Source: Promethearchaeota archaeon (GTDB lineage Archaea; Asgardarchaeota; Lokiarchaeia; Sigynarchaeales; SOKP01). Taken from it: 26,867 nt of DNA. The DNA lies in the NCBI GenBank assembly GCA_019057975.1, contig JAHLWJ010000020.1, forward strand, positions 1 to 26,867, in the 5' to 3' direction. Made by a program: the position numbers and the translations under genes. This document shows, piece after piece, positions 1 through 8,946 of the stretch (positions are counted from its first letter, which is position 1; the number at the start of each line of letters is the position of its first letter). Below the pieces are notes generated by a model. The model worked only from the letters and a program-made list of their open reading frames with translations. It did not search any database and had not been told where the DNA came from.

Positions 1-17
1 AATTTTAAAAGTGAGGA

Positions 18-2375
18 TTAGATTAATGTATGCTCAGTTCTACTAATAATCTCATCTTGTAAATCAGATCCTAAGTTATTAAAATAGTCACTATAACCCG
101 CTACCCGTACAATAAGGTTTTTATATTCTTCTGGATTTTTTTGAGCAGCTTTTAAAGTGTCTGCTGAAACTATATTGAATTGTAAATGGTGTCCATCCAT
201 TTTAAAATATGCTCTGATTAAATGGGCTAACTTGGTAATTCCAGATTCACTTGCTAATAATTGGGGTGTAAATTTTTGATTTAATAGAGTCCCTCCTGTT
301 CGAAGGTGATCTATTTTACTGGCAGATTTAATGACAGCAGTTGGTCCTTTAATATCCATTCCCTGTACGGGTGAGATACCTTCTGATAATGGTATAAACG
401 CTTTACGTCCATCTGGCATAGCACTAGTAACCTTTCCAAAATACACGTGAACAGTTGTAGGAAGTAAGTTGATATGATGCACACCGCCTCTAGTATTTGG
501 ACGATTATCTATGGCATCAAAAACGATTTCAAAAACTTTTTGGGTTATGGAATCCGCATAATCATCATCATTTCCATATTTAGGTGTTTTATTTACAAAT
601 TTCTGCCGTAAAATTTCATGGTCTTGAAAATTATTATCCAAAATTTTCAATAATTCCTTCATTGATACAATGTTCTTATCAAATACATTATACTTTAAAG
701 ATGCTAAGCAATCAGTAATACTTCCCATTCCTACAATTTGTATATAGGATGTATTATATTTTGCCCCTCCATCATTGTAATCTTTTCCTTTCTGAATACA
801 ATCTTCGATTAGAATTGATAAAAAGGGAGCTGGATTCTGAGCCCAAATACGCTCTATAATTTGATTTCCTTTAATTTTAATATCTACGAAATGGTTAACC
901 TGCTCTTTATATGCTTCAATTAACTCACCAAAAGTTTCAAAGTTAGTAGGATCACCTGTTTTTAAGCCTATAGTTTTTTTAGTTAATGGATCAAAACCAT
1001 TATGAAGTGTTATTTCAAGAATCTTTACTAAATTAAAATATCCCGTAAGAATATAAGCTTCTTTCCCAAAAGCACCTGATTCAACGCAACCACTTGCCCC
1101 ACTATTATAAGCATCAATTTTAGATTTATTTTGACGACTTAATTCTTTAACTATTGCATCAGTATTGAAAACTGAAGGTTGACCAAAACCAGTCTTAATG
1201 ATATTAATCGCACGTTTTAAGAATTCATCAGGAGTTTTTCTACTGATCTGCACATTGCTACTGGGTTGTAAAATCCGCATTTCTTCAATTACATCCAAGA
1301 GCATATACGAGACTTCATTTACACCATCAGAACCATCTTCTTTTAAACCACCAAGATTGATATTGCAAAAATCTGTATACGTGTTACTTTCTTCAGCTGT
1401 AACGCCTACTTTTGGTGGGGCAGGTTGATTGTTAAATTTTATCCAAAAAGCTTGTAGGAGCTCTATTGCTTTTTCTTTAGATAATATGCCTTTAGCTAAA
1501 CCATTTTTATAAAAAGGAAAGAGATGCTGATCCAGACGACCTGGATTGAAGGCATCCCAAGTATTAAATTCAGTTATAACACCTAAATGAATGAACCAAT
1601 AATGTTGTAGTGCTTCCCAAAAATCTTTTGGTGCCTTTTCAGGAACATTAGAACATATTAGTGCAATTTTTTTTAGTTCTTCTTTTCTAACAGGATCAGA
1701 TTCAACTTCAGCTAATTGAAGAGCTTCCTGGGAATGTCGCTTAGCAAATGATATTATTGCATCTGCTGCGATATCCATTGCTATAAGCTGCTCTCTTTTG
1801 TTGTATGCTTCAGGATCATTATAAAAATCTAAACTTTCAATACTCTCATTTATTTCTTGTTTAAAATCTAAAAACCCTTTTCTCCAGATATTTCCTCCTC
1901 CTGCCGTATGCCCAGGTGCTCTCTGTTCCATAAATTCAGTAAAAATACCAGCTTCATAAGAATCCAGCCAGTTTTGATCCATTTGAGAAAAAATTTTATC
2001 TCGAATTGACTTATCCTTCCAATATAGAATAAGTGTTTCTTTAGTTTTTTTTCTTGTCTCCTCTGACACTTTAAATGATATTTTATCTCGAGTGTTTAAA
2101 ATTTCTAAATCTTGAAGGCTGTGGCAGCATACTTCAGGGTAAGTTGGTGTAGCTTTTGGTTCTGGACCACGTTCTCCGACAATTAACTCACCTTCATTAA
2201 TACAGATTTTCTTATTTTCTAGGAGATATTTGAATGCTTTTGCTCTAGCTACTGGAGCAGAAAATTTATGTGCAGCAGTTTTAAAGAAATCTGTTATTAA
2301 TAATGCTCGTTCTAAAGAAAGATAAGGGATCGCCTCACGACTTTGAGTACGTAGTTTTTTTATTCGTTCATTCAT
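18..2375 (-). CDS. hypD: Glycyl radical enzyme, trans-4-hydroxy-L-proline dehydratase type
   Basis: A 785-aa glycyl radical enzyme of full family length. The active-site thiyl loop reads GASGCVESG, with Cys430 and the general-base Glu432. The C-terminal radical loop reads RVAGYSDYFNNL, with the radical at Gly760. Blocks such as ELIVGERG, APGHT, NPGRLDQHL, KFNNQPAPPKVG, PSSNVQIS and GGTLLNQ resemble clostridial HypD as I remember it, with Cys, Glu and Gly at nearly the same positions. HypD removes water from trans-4-hydroxyproline to give pyrroline-5-carboxylate, which feeds proline and Stickland-type metabolism; it is oxygen-sensitive and cytoplasmic. It needs a radical-SAM activase, which is not in the window and could lie beyond position 1, downstream on this strand. 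A TATA box 21 nt before the ATG suggests a leaderless mRNA. Less likely alternatives are another dehydratase or a C-N or C-S lyase of the same superfamily. Confidence 0.88.
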   Translation of the reverse strand: MNERIKKLRTQSREAIPYLSLERALLITDFFKTAAHKFSAPVARAKAFKYLLENKKICINEGELIVGERGPEPKATPTYPEVCCHSLQDLEILNTRDKISFKVSEETRKKTKETLILYWKDKSIRDKIFSQMDQNWLDSYEAGIFTEFMEQRAPGHTAGGGNIWRKGFLDFKQEINESIESLDFYNDPEAYNKREQLIAMDIAADAIISFAKRHSQEALQLAEVESDPVRKEELKKIALICSNVPEKAPKDFWEALQHYWFIHLGVITEFNTWDAFNPGRLDQHLFPFYKNGLAKGILSKEKAIELLQAFWIKFNNQPAPPKVGVTAEESNTYTDFCNINLGGLKEDGSDGVNEVSYMLLDVIEEMRILQPSSNVQISRKTPDEFLKRAINIIKTGFGQPSVFNTDAIVKELSRQNKSKIDAYNSGASGCVESGAFGKEAYILTGYFNLVKILEITLHNGFDPLTKKTIGLKTGDPTNFETFGELIEAYKEQVNHFVDIKIKGNQIIERIWAQNPAPFLSILIEDCIQKGKDYNDGGAKYNTSYIQIVGMGSITDCLASLKYNVFDKNIVSMKELLKILDNNFQDHEILRQKFVNKTPKYGNDDDYADSITQKVFEIVFDAIDNRPNTRGGVHHINLLPTTVHVYFGKVTSAMPDGRKAFIPLSEGISPVQGMDIKGPTAVIKSASKIDHLRTGGTLLNQKFTPQLLASESGITKLAHLIRAYFKMDGHHLQFNIVSADTLKAAQKNPEEYKNLIVRVAGYSDYFNNLGSDLQDEIISRTEHTLI

Positions 2376-2391
2376 TCTTTTTACCAGAGAT

Positions 2392-2399
2392 AGATATAA
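2392..2399 (-). promoter_or_regulatory. TATA box of the hypD-like gene
   Basis: On the minus strand the sequence reads TTATATCT, centred about 21 nt before the ATG at 2375. With the usual archaeal spacing of about 25 nt, transcription would begin at or next to the start codon, so the mRNA would be leaderless. No Shine-Dalgarno sequence is seen before this ATG, which agrees. Confidence 0.45.
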
Positions 2400-2490
2400 C
2401 CAAACCGATTTTTCATTATTTTAATGATTAAGTTAGTAATAATATCTTTATCAATTAAATTGTTTTTGTAATGTAAAATAAGTAGAATTT

Positions 2491-4320
2491 TTATTCGGAG
2501 TCATGAACATTTGAAGTTGTAACAGTCGGTTGCCAATCAAGGCTTTGATGTTCAAAATACTGTTTGTACAATTGAGCGTATTTTCCACCTTTTGCAAGCA
2601 AAGTTTCATGATCACCTTCTTCAATGATTTTTCCATGATCCATCACTAATATTCGATCAGAATTGACAACAGTTGATAACCTATGTGCGATTATAATAGA
2701 GGTTCGATTGGATAATAGAACATCAAGAGCTTCTTGAATTACGGCTTCTGTGTATGCATCTACACTCGAAGTCGCCTCATCAAGAATCAAAATTTTAGGA
2801 TCAGTTAAGAGTGCTCGAGCAAAGCTAATTAGTTGTCTTTGACCTGCTGAAACTCCTTTTCCTCTCTCACCTACTTGTGTCTGAAATCCTTCTGGTAGAT
2901 ATTCGATCAGTTCTTCTGCGTGGACAGTTCTAATAGCTTTCCATAAATCCTCTTCTGAAGCATCCCGTCTACCATATCGGATGTTTTCCTCTATTGTACC
3001 TGAAAATAGAAAAACATCTTGTGGAACCATACCAAGGTTCTTTCTATATGATTCCAATGTCATATCCCTGATATCATTTCCATCAATCTTAATTGAACCA
3101 CCTTGAAATTCATAATATCTTGCGAGAAGTGAAACTATTGAAGTTTTTCCAGAACCAGTATGCCCAACTATTGCGAGTTTCTCCCCCTTTTCTATTTTGA
3201 AATTTAATCCCTTAAAAACCCATTCATCATTTTTATAACTAAAATCTACATTTTCAAATTCAATCTCTCCTTCTAATTCACCAACATCTATAGCATTAGG
3301 ATTTTGATTAACAAACGGTTTTGAATCAAGAACCTCAAGGATGCGTTCGTAAGCAGCCATACCTGTACTGAATTGAGGGAAAAAGGTAGCGAGTACCATG
3401 ATAGGACGGAAAAATCTTGGAAGGTAGAGATAAAATATAAAAAGTCTTCCAGGACTTAGCGAACCTCTGTAAACTAACTGACCTCCTATATACATAATAA
3501 TTATGAATGTAAGAGTTGAAACAAATCCGAGAAGTCTTCTCCAAAGATGTGTCACTGCGGTTAATCTAAATCCTGATTTAAAATAAGTTTTATTTATGTC
3601 GTTAAATTGTTCAGAAACTATGGATTCTTGACCATAGCTTTTACAAACATGTATACCTTCAACTAATTCGACCATTGAGATATTTACATTTTCTAAAGCC
3701 TTCCTATATTTTCTGCTTACAACTCTTGCTATCTTTCTAAGAGAAAACATCATCAATAAGATTAGAGGGACCGTTGCTATGGCAATAAGTGCAAGAGGTA
3801 AATTTAACCAGACAATGATTACAAGGGTCAACCCACTTAGAAAAAGATTACCTATAGTTTCTACTATTAAAAAAGTAATATTTACAAAATCAGAAACATC
3901 ATTTGTTACTCTAGTATTTAGTCCACCAGTTTGATGGTTATCGAAAAAACTCATATCCTGTTCCTGTAATTTATCAAAAATATGCATTCGGAGTCTCTCC
4001 GAAAAGAAAGGAACAAATCTGGCTATCTGTTTATATTGCAAGAAAAACATTAACCAAATAATTCCATATAATATAATGTAAAGGACTGTAGCACCAAGAA
4101 TTAACAGAATGTTAGGATTTACTTTAATAAATTCATCAACAACATATGAAATTAAAAGGGGATTAAGGATATCCGCTCCCGCAGAAATCACAATGAAAAG
4201 TGCAATAAGAATAACACTCTTTTTAAAGGGTGCAATTCTTTTGATGTATTGTATAAATAATTCCCGATCAGAATAATTTCTTTTCTGCTCTTCCTTCATC
4301 AATCCCGCATAGAGTCCCAT
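2491..4320 (-). CDS. Heterodimeric ABC exporter, catalytic-site subunit (BmrD/TM288-like)
   Basis: A 609-aa half-transporter with six predicted membrane helices in residues 30-330 and a C-terminal ATPase domain. Walker A is GHTGSGKTS (386-394), the signature is VSAGQ (490-494), Walker B is ILILDE (510-515) with catalytic Glu515, and the switch is IIIAHRLS. The signature departs from LSGGQ, as is typical of the partner that lends its signature to the degenerate site in BmrCD/LmrCD/TM287-288 type exporters. The gene starts 22 bp inside the end of the other half-transporter, so translation is probably coupled and the two proteins form a 1:1 heterodimer in the membrane. The likely role is export of lipids or hydrophobic compounds; the substrate cannot be read from sequence. 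Confidence 0.9.
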   Translation of the reverse strand: MGLYAGLMKEEQKRNYSDRELFIQYIKRIAPFKKSVILIALFIVISAGADILNPLLISYVVDEFIKVNPNILLILGATVLYIILYGIIWLMFFLQYKQIARFVPFFSERLRMHIFDKLQEQDMSFFDNHQTGGLNTRVTNDVSDFVNITFLIVETIGNLFLSGLTLVIIVWLNLPLALIAIATVPLILLMMFSLRKIARVVSRKYRKALENVNISMVELVEGIHVCKSYGQESIVSEQFNDINKTYFKSGFRLTAVTHLWRRLLGFVSTLTFIIIMYIGGQLVYRGSLSPGRLFIFYLYLPRFFRPIMVLATFFPQFSTGMAAYERILEVLDSKPFVNQNPNAIDVGELEGEIEFENVDFSYKNDEWVFKGLNFKIEKGEKLAIVGHTGSGKTSIVSLLARYYEFQGGSIKIDGNDIRDMTLESYRKNLGMVPQDVFLFSGTIEENIRYGRRDASEEDLWKAIRTVHAEELIEYLPEGFQTQVGERGKGVSAGQRQLISFARALLTDPKILILDEATSSVDAYTEAVIQEALDVLLSNRTSIIIAHRLSTVVNSDRILVMDHGKIIEEGDHETLLAKGGKYAQLYKQYFEHQSLDWQPTVTTSNVHDSE

Positions 4321-6110
4321 TTTTGATCAGCTCTCCTATTTTCAGTTTTTAGATTATGCTGGGTTAATCTTTTACCAAAAATTCGTCGATAATCTTCTGA
4401 ACTTTGTAATAATTCATCATGATTACCCTCTGCTACAATTTCTCCATGTTTAAGTACAATTATTTTATCTGATGTTCTTATTGTGTGTAATCTGTGAGTA
4501 ATAATTATTGTGGTTCTATTTTTTAAGACTTTTTCCATTGCAAGTCCTATTTTCTCCTCTGTTTCACTATCAACAGCAGAAACAGAGTCATCAAAAATGA
4601 GAATTGGGGGATCTGTTAAAAATGCTCGGGCAATAGCAATGCGTTGCTTTTGACCCCCTGATAGTCTAATGCCTCTTTCTCCAACAATTGTTTCATATCC
4701 ATTAGGGCGCTCTCTCACAAAGACGTCAACCTGCGCTAATTCTGCTGCTTTAAACATTTCTTCTTCGGAAGCTTCAGGTTTACCAAACATGATATTTTCT
4801 TTTATCGTTCTTGGATAGAGATAGACTTCTTGCTCAATATAACCAATATGTGTCCTTAAGGTTTCAAGGGGATAATTCTTAATATTCACTCCATCTAAAA
4901 AGATTGAACCTTCTTGTGGTTCATAAAGAGATAAGATTAGTTTTGCGAGAGTTGATTTCCCACATCCAGTTGGACCAACAAGCGCTACCCTTTGAAAAGG
5001 TTCAATGCTAAAGTTTAAATTTTTGAGTGTAGGACGAGGATTTTTTACTTCATTTTCATGAGTATAAGTAACATTCTTGAATTCAATTCTTCCCTTGAAT
5101 TTTTTTGGCCATGTTAAGGTAGTCTCAAAATCCTTCTCAGCTTCTCCTTTAGAAAGTGAAGTATATAAACGCGAAGCAGCAGCAAATCCACTCATCATAT
5201 CATTGGCAGACCAGTGGATCATTCTAGTAGGCTCTATAAGTGCTATTAGGAGTATGTTTGTAGCAACTAAATCCCCAACGGATAGTGTATTCTGATAAAC
5301 AAAAATACAACTCACAAACAATGTACTCCCTATCAAAACATGGAGGATAAGCAAGGGAAAGTATTTGGCTTGGACTTTATTTTCTCCTATCCAATTATTC
5401 TTAAAAGCAAGAACAGACCGACCAAATTTGTTTCGTTCTAGCTTTTCAGCATTGAAAGCTCTAACTACAGATGCGCCGCTTATGGAATCCTGTAGTACTA
5501 CTGCTAAGTTTGAATATTTTTTCATTCGATTAGTAACATATGGGGAGAGTCTTCTACGGTAATCTAAAATAAAATAAAAATATAAAATAATGAAAGGTAA
5601 ACTAAACAAGGCTAAGCGGTAATCTAAAAATTCAATTAATAAATATAAAGTTATGAATATTTGTATGAAGGGATAAATGAAAAAGCTTCCATGAGCAACC
5701 ATAGTGTTGATTACTCGTACATCATTAGTTGCTAAAGCTAATAAATCACCAGTTCGGACATTATCGTGAAAGCTTAAGGATTTTAACTGAATTGTATCAA
5801 AAAATTCTTGCCTCATATGTTGTTCAATTTTTAAGCCAAGAAAATGGCCGAGCATCATAACAGAATAGTCGAAAACAGCGTACATTAATGAAACAGTCAA
5901 GCCTATTACAAGCAATATAAGTAAATTACCTAAATCACGAGTTATCAAAACATTGTCAATGATACTTCCGATTATTATGGGAATTAGGGTGAGTGTTAAG
6001 CTAACAACAAAAATACCTATAAAGACCAAAATTACTAGGTACTTCTGTCTATATAAATGTTTAAAAAGCCATTTCCTATATGCTTTATTTTTTACCTTTC
6101 CTGACTTCAA
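4299..6110 (-). CDS. Heterodimeric ABC exporter, degenerate-site subunit (BmrC/TM287-like)
   Basis: A 603-aa half-transporter with an N-terminal six-helix ABC-exporter domain (about residues 20-310) and an ATPase domain. Walker A is GPTGCGKST (379-387) and the signature LSGGQ (483-487) is intact. Walker B is ILIFDD (503-508), so Asp508 replaces the catalytic Glu, and the motif continues SVSAVD. The His switch (IIITHRLH) is present. Asp in place of Glu in one NBD with an intact LSGGQ is the known mark of the first subunit of heterodimeric exporters such as BmrC, LmrC and TM287. It is the first gene of a two-gene operon and overlaps its partner by 22 bp. The start is a TTG with no clear Shine-Dalgarno sequence, about 28 nt from a TATA-like element, so the mRNA may be leaderless. 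Confidence 0.9.
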   Translation of the reverse strand: MKSGKVKNKAYRKWLFKHLYRQKYLVILVFIGIFVVSLTLTLIPIIIGSIIDNVLITRDLGNLLILLVIGLTVSLMYAVFDYSVMMLGHFLGLKIEQHMRQEFFDTIQLKSLSFHDNVRTGDLLALATNDVRVINTMVAHGSFFIYPFIQIFITLYLLIEFLDYRLALFSLPFIILYFYFILDYRRRLSPYVTNRMKKYSNLAVVLQDSISGASVVRAFNAEKLERNKFGRSVLAFKNNWIGENKVQAKYFPLLILHVLIGSTLFVSCIFVYQNTLSVGDLVATNILLIALIEPTRMIHWSANDMMSGFAAASRLYTSLSKGEAEKDFETTLTWPKKFKGRIEFKNVTYTHENEVKNPRPTLKNLNFSIEPFQRVALVGPTGCGKSTLAKLILSLYEPQEGSIFLDGVNIKNYPLETLRTHIGYIEQEVYLYPRTIKENIMFGKPEASEEEMFKAAELAQVDVFVRERPNGYETIVGERGIRLSGGQKQRIAIARAFLTDPPILIFDDSVSAVDSETEEKIGLAMEKVLKNRTTIIITHRLHTIRTSDKIIVLKHGEIVAEGNHDELLQSSEDYRRIFGKRLTQHNLKTENRRADQKWDSMRD

Positions 6111-6131
6111 TGTCGATAAGTGATTATAATC

Positions 6132-6143
6132 TTTTTTATATGA
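6132..6143. promoter_or_regulatory. TATA-like element in a divergent intergenic region
   Basis: The 67-bp gap between the ABC exporter operon (minus) and the Fe-S gene (plus) holds a run reading TTTTTATATGAA on the plus strand and TTCATATAAAAA on the minus strand. Its centre is about 28 nt from the exporter start, which fits a leaderless minus-strand transcript. For the plus-strand gene it lies about 40 nt before the TTG, giving a leader of around 15 nt. Either or both directions may use it; a second AT-rich run at about 6147-6167 is an alternative for the plus strand. Confidence 0.35.
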
Positions 6144-6177
6144 AGCATTAATTTAATGTTATAATAATTCAAAGTTT

Positions 6178-7320
6178 TTGTACATTTTCAAAACTCTGGG
6201 TGATTTAACTATTACTTTAAATGATGAAATAGAGAAAATGTTAAAAGAACGTGGTGCTCTAAGAGTAGGATTTGCAACCCTTGAAACTATGGCTGGAGGA
6301 CCTCCTGGTGCTGATATTACTTATCTATTACCAGAGGCCCAATCTGCGATTGGTTTTGCAATCTCTTTAAATATAGATTTAATTCGACCATTTTTAGGAA
6401 AAGAGAATCCAAATGCTCGGGCGGATCACGAGAAAGATAATATTGATAAGAATATAAGAGCCTGGGATATTGCTAAAGACGTAAGAGATTTTTTAAGGCA
6501 GAAAGGATATAAAGCAATGAGTGTGATCCCAAATAATAAATATAGAGAAGATGTTCCTGGATGGCAGGCTTCATTACCTCCTGAATTATCATTAAGATAT
6601 CTTGCAGCCCGTTCGGGTGTTGGCTCTTTTGGGTGGAATGGTAGTATTGGAATAAAAGATATTGGAACACCGATTATTCTAGGTGGTATAGTCACCTCTG
6701 CTAAGCTTGAACCAACTGATCCACTTCCTCCAGAAGAATCATTTTGTAATGAGTGTAAACTCTGTACAAAAGTATGTGGATTTGAAATGTTTTCTGATAA
6801 GGAAGAAACTTTTGTAACACTCGGTGGACAAACTTTTTCATATTCCAAAAGGATCAATAAGCTGAGATGTGCGCTTGTATGCGGTGGATGCTCAGGGTTG
6901 CACAAGTCAGGAGAATTCTCGACATGGTCTCCTGGTCGTTATGACTATCCCGAAGATGATTATGAAGTAAACCGTCTAATGACACTTGCCATGACTCATC
7001 TTAAAAAGAGACCCATAATTAAAGATCATTCGAAAGGATACAATGCTGCTTCTTTTGGGGGAATGGGGAAGGTGCAACTAACCTGTGGAAACTGTAATAT
7101 CATATGTTGGGGAGATCCTGCTGAAACCGCAAAGAATTACAAGATATTAAAAAATTCTGGATGTGTAATTCAAAAGGAAGATGGCGAGCTCTTAGTTTTT
7201 CCTACTGAAAAAGCAAAAGAAGAATTTGAAAAAATGGATCCTAAGCATAAACGATTATATTACAAAGATTACAAGAAAAATATAAGAAAGAAAACACAGA
7301 TACGCCAATTAATGCCTTAG
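6178..7320 (+). CDS. QueG / reductive-dehalogenase-like 4Fe-4S protein (copy 1, long form)
   Basis: A 380-aa protein with the layout of the epoxyqueuosine reductase/reductive dehalogenase superfamily. The N-terminal half has the LPEAQSAIGFAISL strand and the AARSGVGSFGWNGSIGI segment, which corresponds to the AAGLGWIGK region near the corrinoid in QueG. A ferredoxin-like part follows, with Cys at 190, 193, 196 and 200, then Cys 231, 235, 238 and 303, 306, 310 for a second cluster. Family members are cytoplasmic cobalamin/2x[4Fe-4S] reductases. There is no Tat signal, unlike respiratory dehalogenases. The stop is 5 nt before a Shine-Dalgarno-like stretch serving the sulfatase gene, so the two are co-transcribed. 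The insert between the Cys groups and the absence of tRNA-modification neighbours argue against true QueG. The start is a TTG without Shine-Dalgarno, so it is not firm; Met21 is an alternative. Confidence 0.75.
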   Translation: MYIFKTLGDLTITLNDEIEKMLKERGALRVGFATLETMAGGPPGADITYLLPEAQSAIGFAISLNIDLIRPFLGKENPNARADHEKDNIDKNIRAWDIAKDVRDFLRQKGYKAMSVIPNNKYREDVPGWQASLPPELSLRYLAARSGVGSFGWNGSIGIKDIGTPIILGGIVTSAKLEPTDPLPPEESFCNECKLCTKVCGFEMFSDKEETFVTLGGQTFSYSKRINKLRCALVCGGCSGLHKSGEFSTWSPGRYDYPEDDYEVNRLMTLAMTHLKKRPIIKDHSKGYNAASFGGMGKVQLTCGNCNIICWGDPAETAKNYKILKNSGCVIQKEDGELLVFPTEKAKEEFEKMDPKHKRLYYKDYKKNIRKKTQIRQLMP

Positions 7321-7334
7321 AAGGATTGATTACT

Positions 7335-8858
7335 TTGAGTGAAAGAATGAATGTTCTGTTCATCATAACAGATCAGCATAGAGCTGATCATATGAGCTGT
7401 GCTGGAAATCCCACTTTAAAAACCCCCAATTTAGATCGTCTTGCAAGTGATGGGATCCGATTTACTTCAGCATATGCGGCAAATCCTATATGTATGCCAA
7501 ATAGAGCAACTATTTTTACTGGTCTTTATCCTAACATGCATGGAGTCAGAACTGCCGGAATGAATTTACCTGAAGATGTGCCAACTTTTACTGAAATTTT
7601 AAGAAAAAATGGGTATCATACTTTTGTTGCAGGTAAAATCCACTTACAATTTTCGACACGTCGATTAGTAGACTCCGCTCGATCTGCTGAAAGTGTTGGT
7701 CATTGGTTGAGTGAAAAATATCGAGATAAAATGAAAGAATCTTTACCACTACCATACTATGGATTTGAAGAAGTTAATATGGTTGTAGGACATGGAGATT
7801 TATGCGGGGGCCACTATCTTGATTGGTTAGAAGAGAAAGGTCCACAATATGTACCAATAATACGAGAGAAAATGAACCGATTTTTTGGGAAAGTTTCTTA
7901 TAAAACAGAAATTCCAGAAGAATTATTTCCAACATCGTATATTGAGGAGAAAGCAATCAGATTTCTTGAAAGATATTCTAATGGAGATTACGGAGACAAA
8001 CCATTCTTTTTAAATGTCTCTTATCCTGATCCACATCATCCTGTTTGTCCCCCTGGAGAATATTTCGATAGGTATAAACCAGAGGATATTAATTTACCCC
8101 AGAGTTTTAATGATATTGAAAATGTAAAAAAACATCCATTCTTAAAGCCACTTTTAAATAACCCATTCTTTCGAGGGATGATTCTGCGGATTACTAATGA
8201 AGAAGAAGCGAGAAGATTCATTTCTGCAACATATGGTTCTGTTGCTATGTTAGATAACAGTATAGGCCAAATCTTAGCTGCACTAGATAAATTCGGTCTA
8301 ACTGAGAACACAATGGTTATTTATACAAGTGATCATGGAGACTTAATGGGAGATCATGGTATGATTTTAAAAGGACCATGCCCATACAATGGGATTCTAA
8401 ATGTCCCATTCATTTGGAAAGTCCCTGGGCTTACAAAACCAGGCATAACCAATTCTTTAGCGAGTTCAATCGACATCTCTAAAACAATTTTAAACCTTCT
8501 AAACATTCCACAAGACGACCAACCACCTGACCTTCAAGGTACAGACTTAACTCCAGTTTTAAAAGATCCCACAGAAAAAGTAAGGGATAGTTGTCTTGTT
8601 GAACATGATGAAGAATTAGAGCAATTTAAAATTAAATTAAGATTAAGGCATTTAATTACTGAAAAGTTTAAATTAACGCTTTATAATGAATTACCTGGAT
8701 ATGGAGATTTGTTTGATCGCAAAGTAGATCCCCTTGAATTGCACAATTTATGGTTTGATGAGAAATATAAGGGTATTAAAAATACATTGATTGAACAATT
8801 ATTCCATGAAAATCTAAATGCTCAAAGTCGTTATCCTAAGAGATTAGCTTTATCATAA
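7335..8858 (+). CDS. Type I (formylglycine) sulfatase, cytoplasmic, copy 1
   Basis: A 507-aa alkaline-phosphatase-superfamily sulfatase. The N-terminal metal-site motif NVLFIITDQHRADH is followed by ICMPNRATIFTG, the C-x-P-x-R signature whose Cys53 is converted to formylglycine. Later come SYPDPHHPVCPP and SDHGDLMGDHG, with metal ligands around Asp333-His334, and the lysine of LKGP. The enzyme would hydrolyse an organic sulfate ester; phosphonate or phosphate monoesters are possible in this superfamily. There is no signal peptide, so it should act in the cytoplasm. I place the start at the TTG at 7335 because AAGGA (7321-7325) lies 9 nt before it and abuts the upstream TTG at 7326. Copy 2 has the same arrangement. 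It needs a formylglycine-generating enzyme or anSME, and neither is in the window. Confidence 0.88.
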   Translation: MSERMNVLFIITDQHRADHMSCAGNPTLKTPNLDRLASDGIRFTSAYAANPICMPNRATIFTGLYPNMHGVRTAGMNLPEDVPTFTEILRKNGYHTFVAGKIHLQFSTRRLVDSARSAESVGHWLSEKYRDKMKESLPLPYYGFEEVNMVVGHGDLCGGHYLDWLEEKGPQYVPIIREKMNRFFGKVSYKTEIPEELFPTSYIEEKAIRFLERYSNGDYGDKPFFLNVSYPDPHHPVCPPGEYFDRYKPEDINLPQSFNDIENVKKHPFLKPLLNNPFFRGMILRITNEEEARRFISATYGSVAMLDNSIGQILAALDKFGLTENTMVIYTSDHGDLMGDHGMILKGPCPYNGILNVPFIWKVPGLTKPGITNSLASSIDISKTILNLLNIPQDDQPPDLQGTDLTPVLKDPTEKVRDSCLVEHDEELEQFKIKLRLRHLITEKFKLTLYNELPGYGDLFDRKVDPLELHNLWFDEKYKGIKNTLIEQLFHENLNAQSRYPKRLALS

Positions 8859-8946
8859 ATAATATTTTTAAAAGTTTTTATTTATTGATATCACATTAAC
8901 ATTAATTACTTTCATTAGTTAAAAAATTCTTTTAAAGGTAGAAAAT

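Noticed and set aside
18..2375. Pyruvate formate-lyase or choline TMA-lyase
   Set aside because: PFL has adjacent Cys-Cys at the active site, which is not present. The block pattern matches hydroxyproline dehydratase better than choline lyase.
6178..7320. True epoxyqueuosine reductase (QueG)
   Set aside because: The spacing of the second Cys group, a long insert between the clusters and the sulfatase context differ from QueG. Only superfamily membership is supported.
7326..7334. Upstream TTG codons (7326 and 10575) as sulfatase starts
   Set aside because: They abut the Shine-Dalgarno-like purines, leaving no spacing. The next TTG in each gene has 9-nt spacing in both copies.
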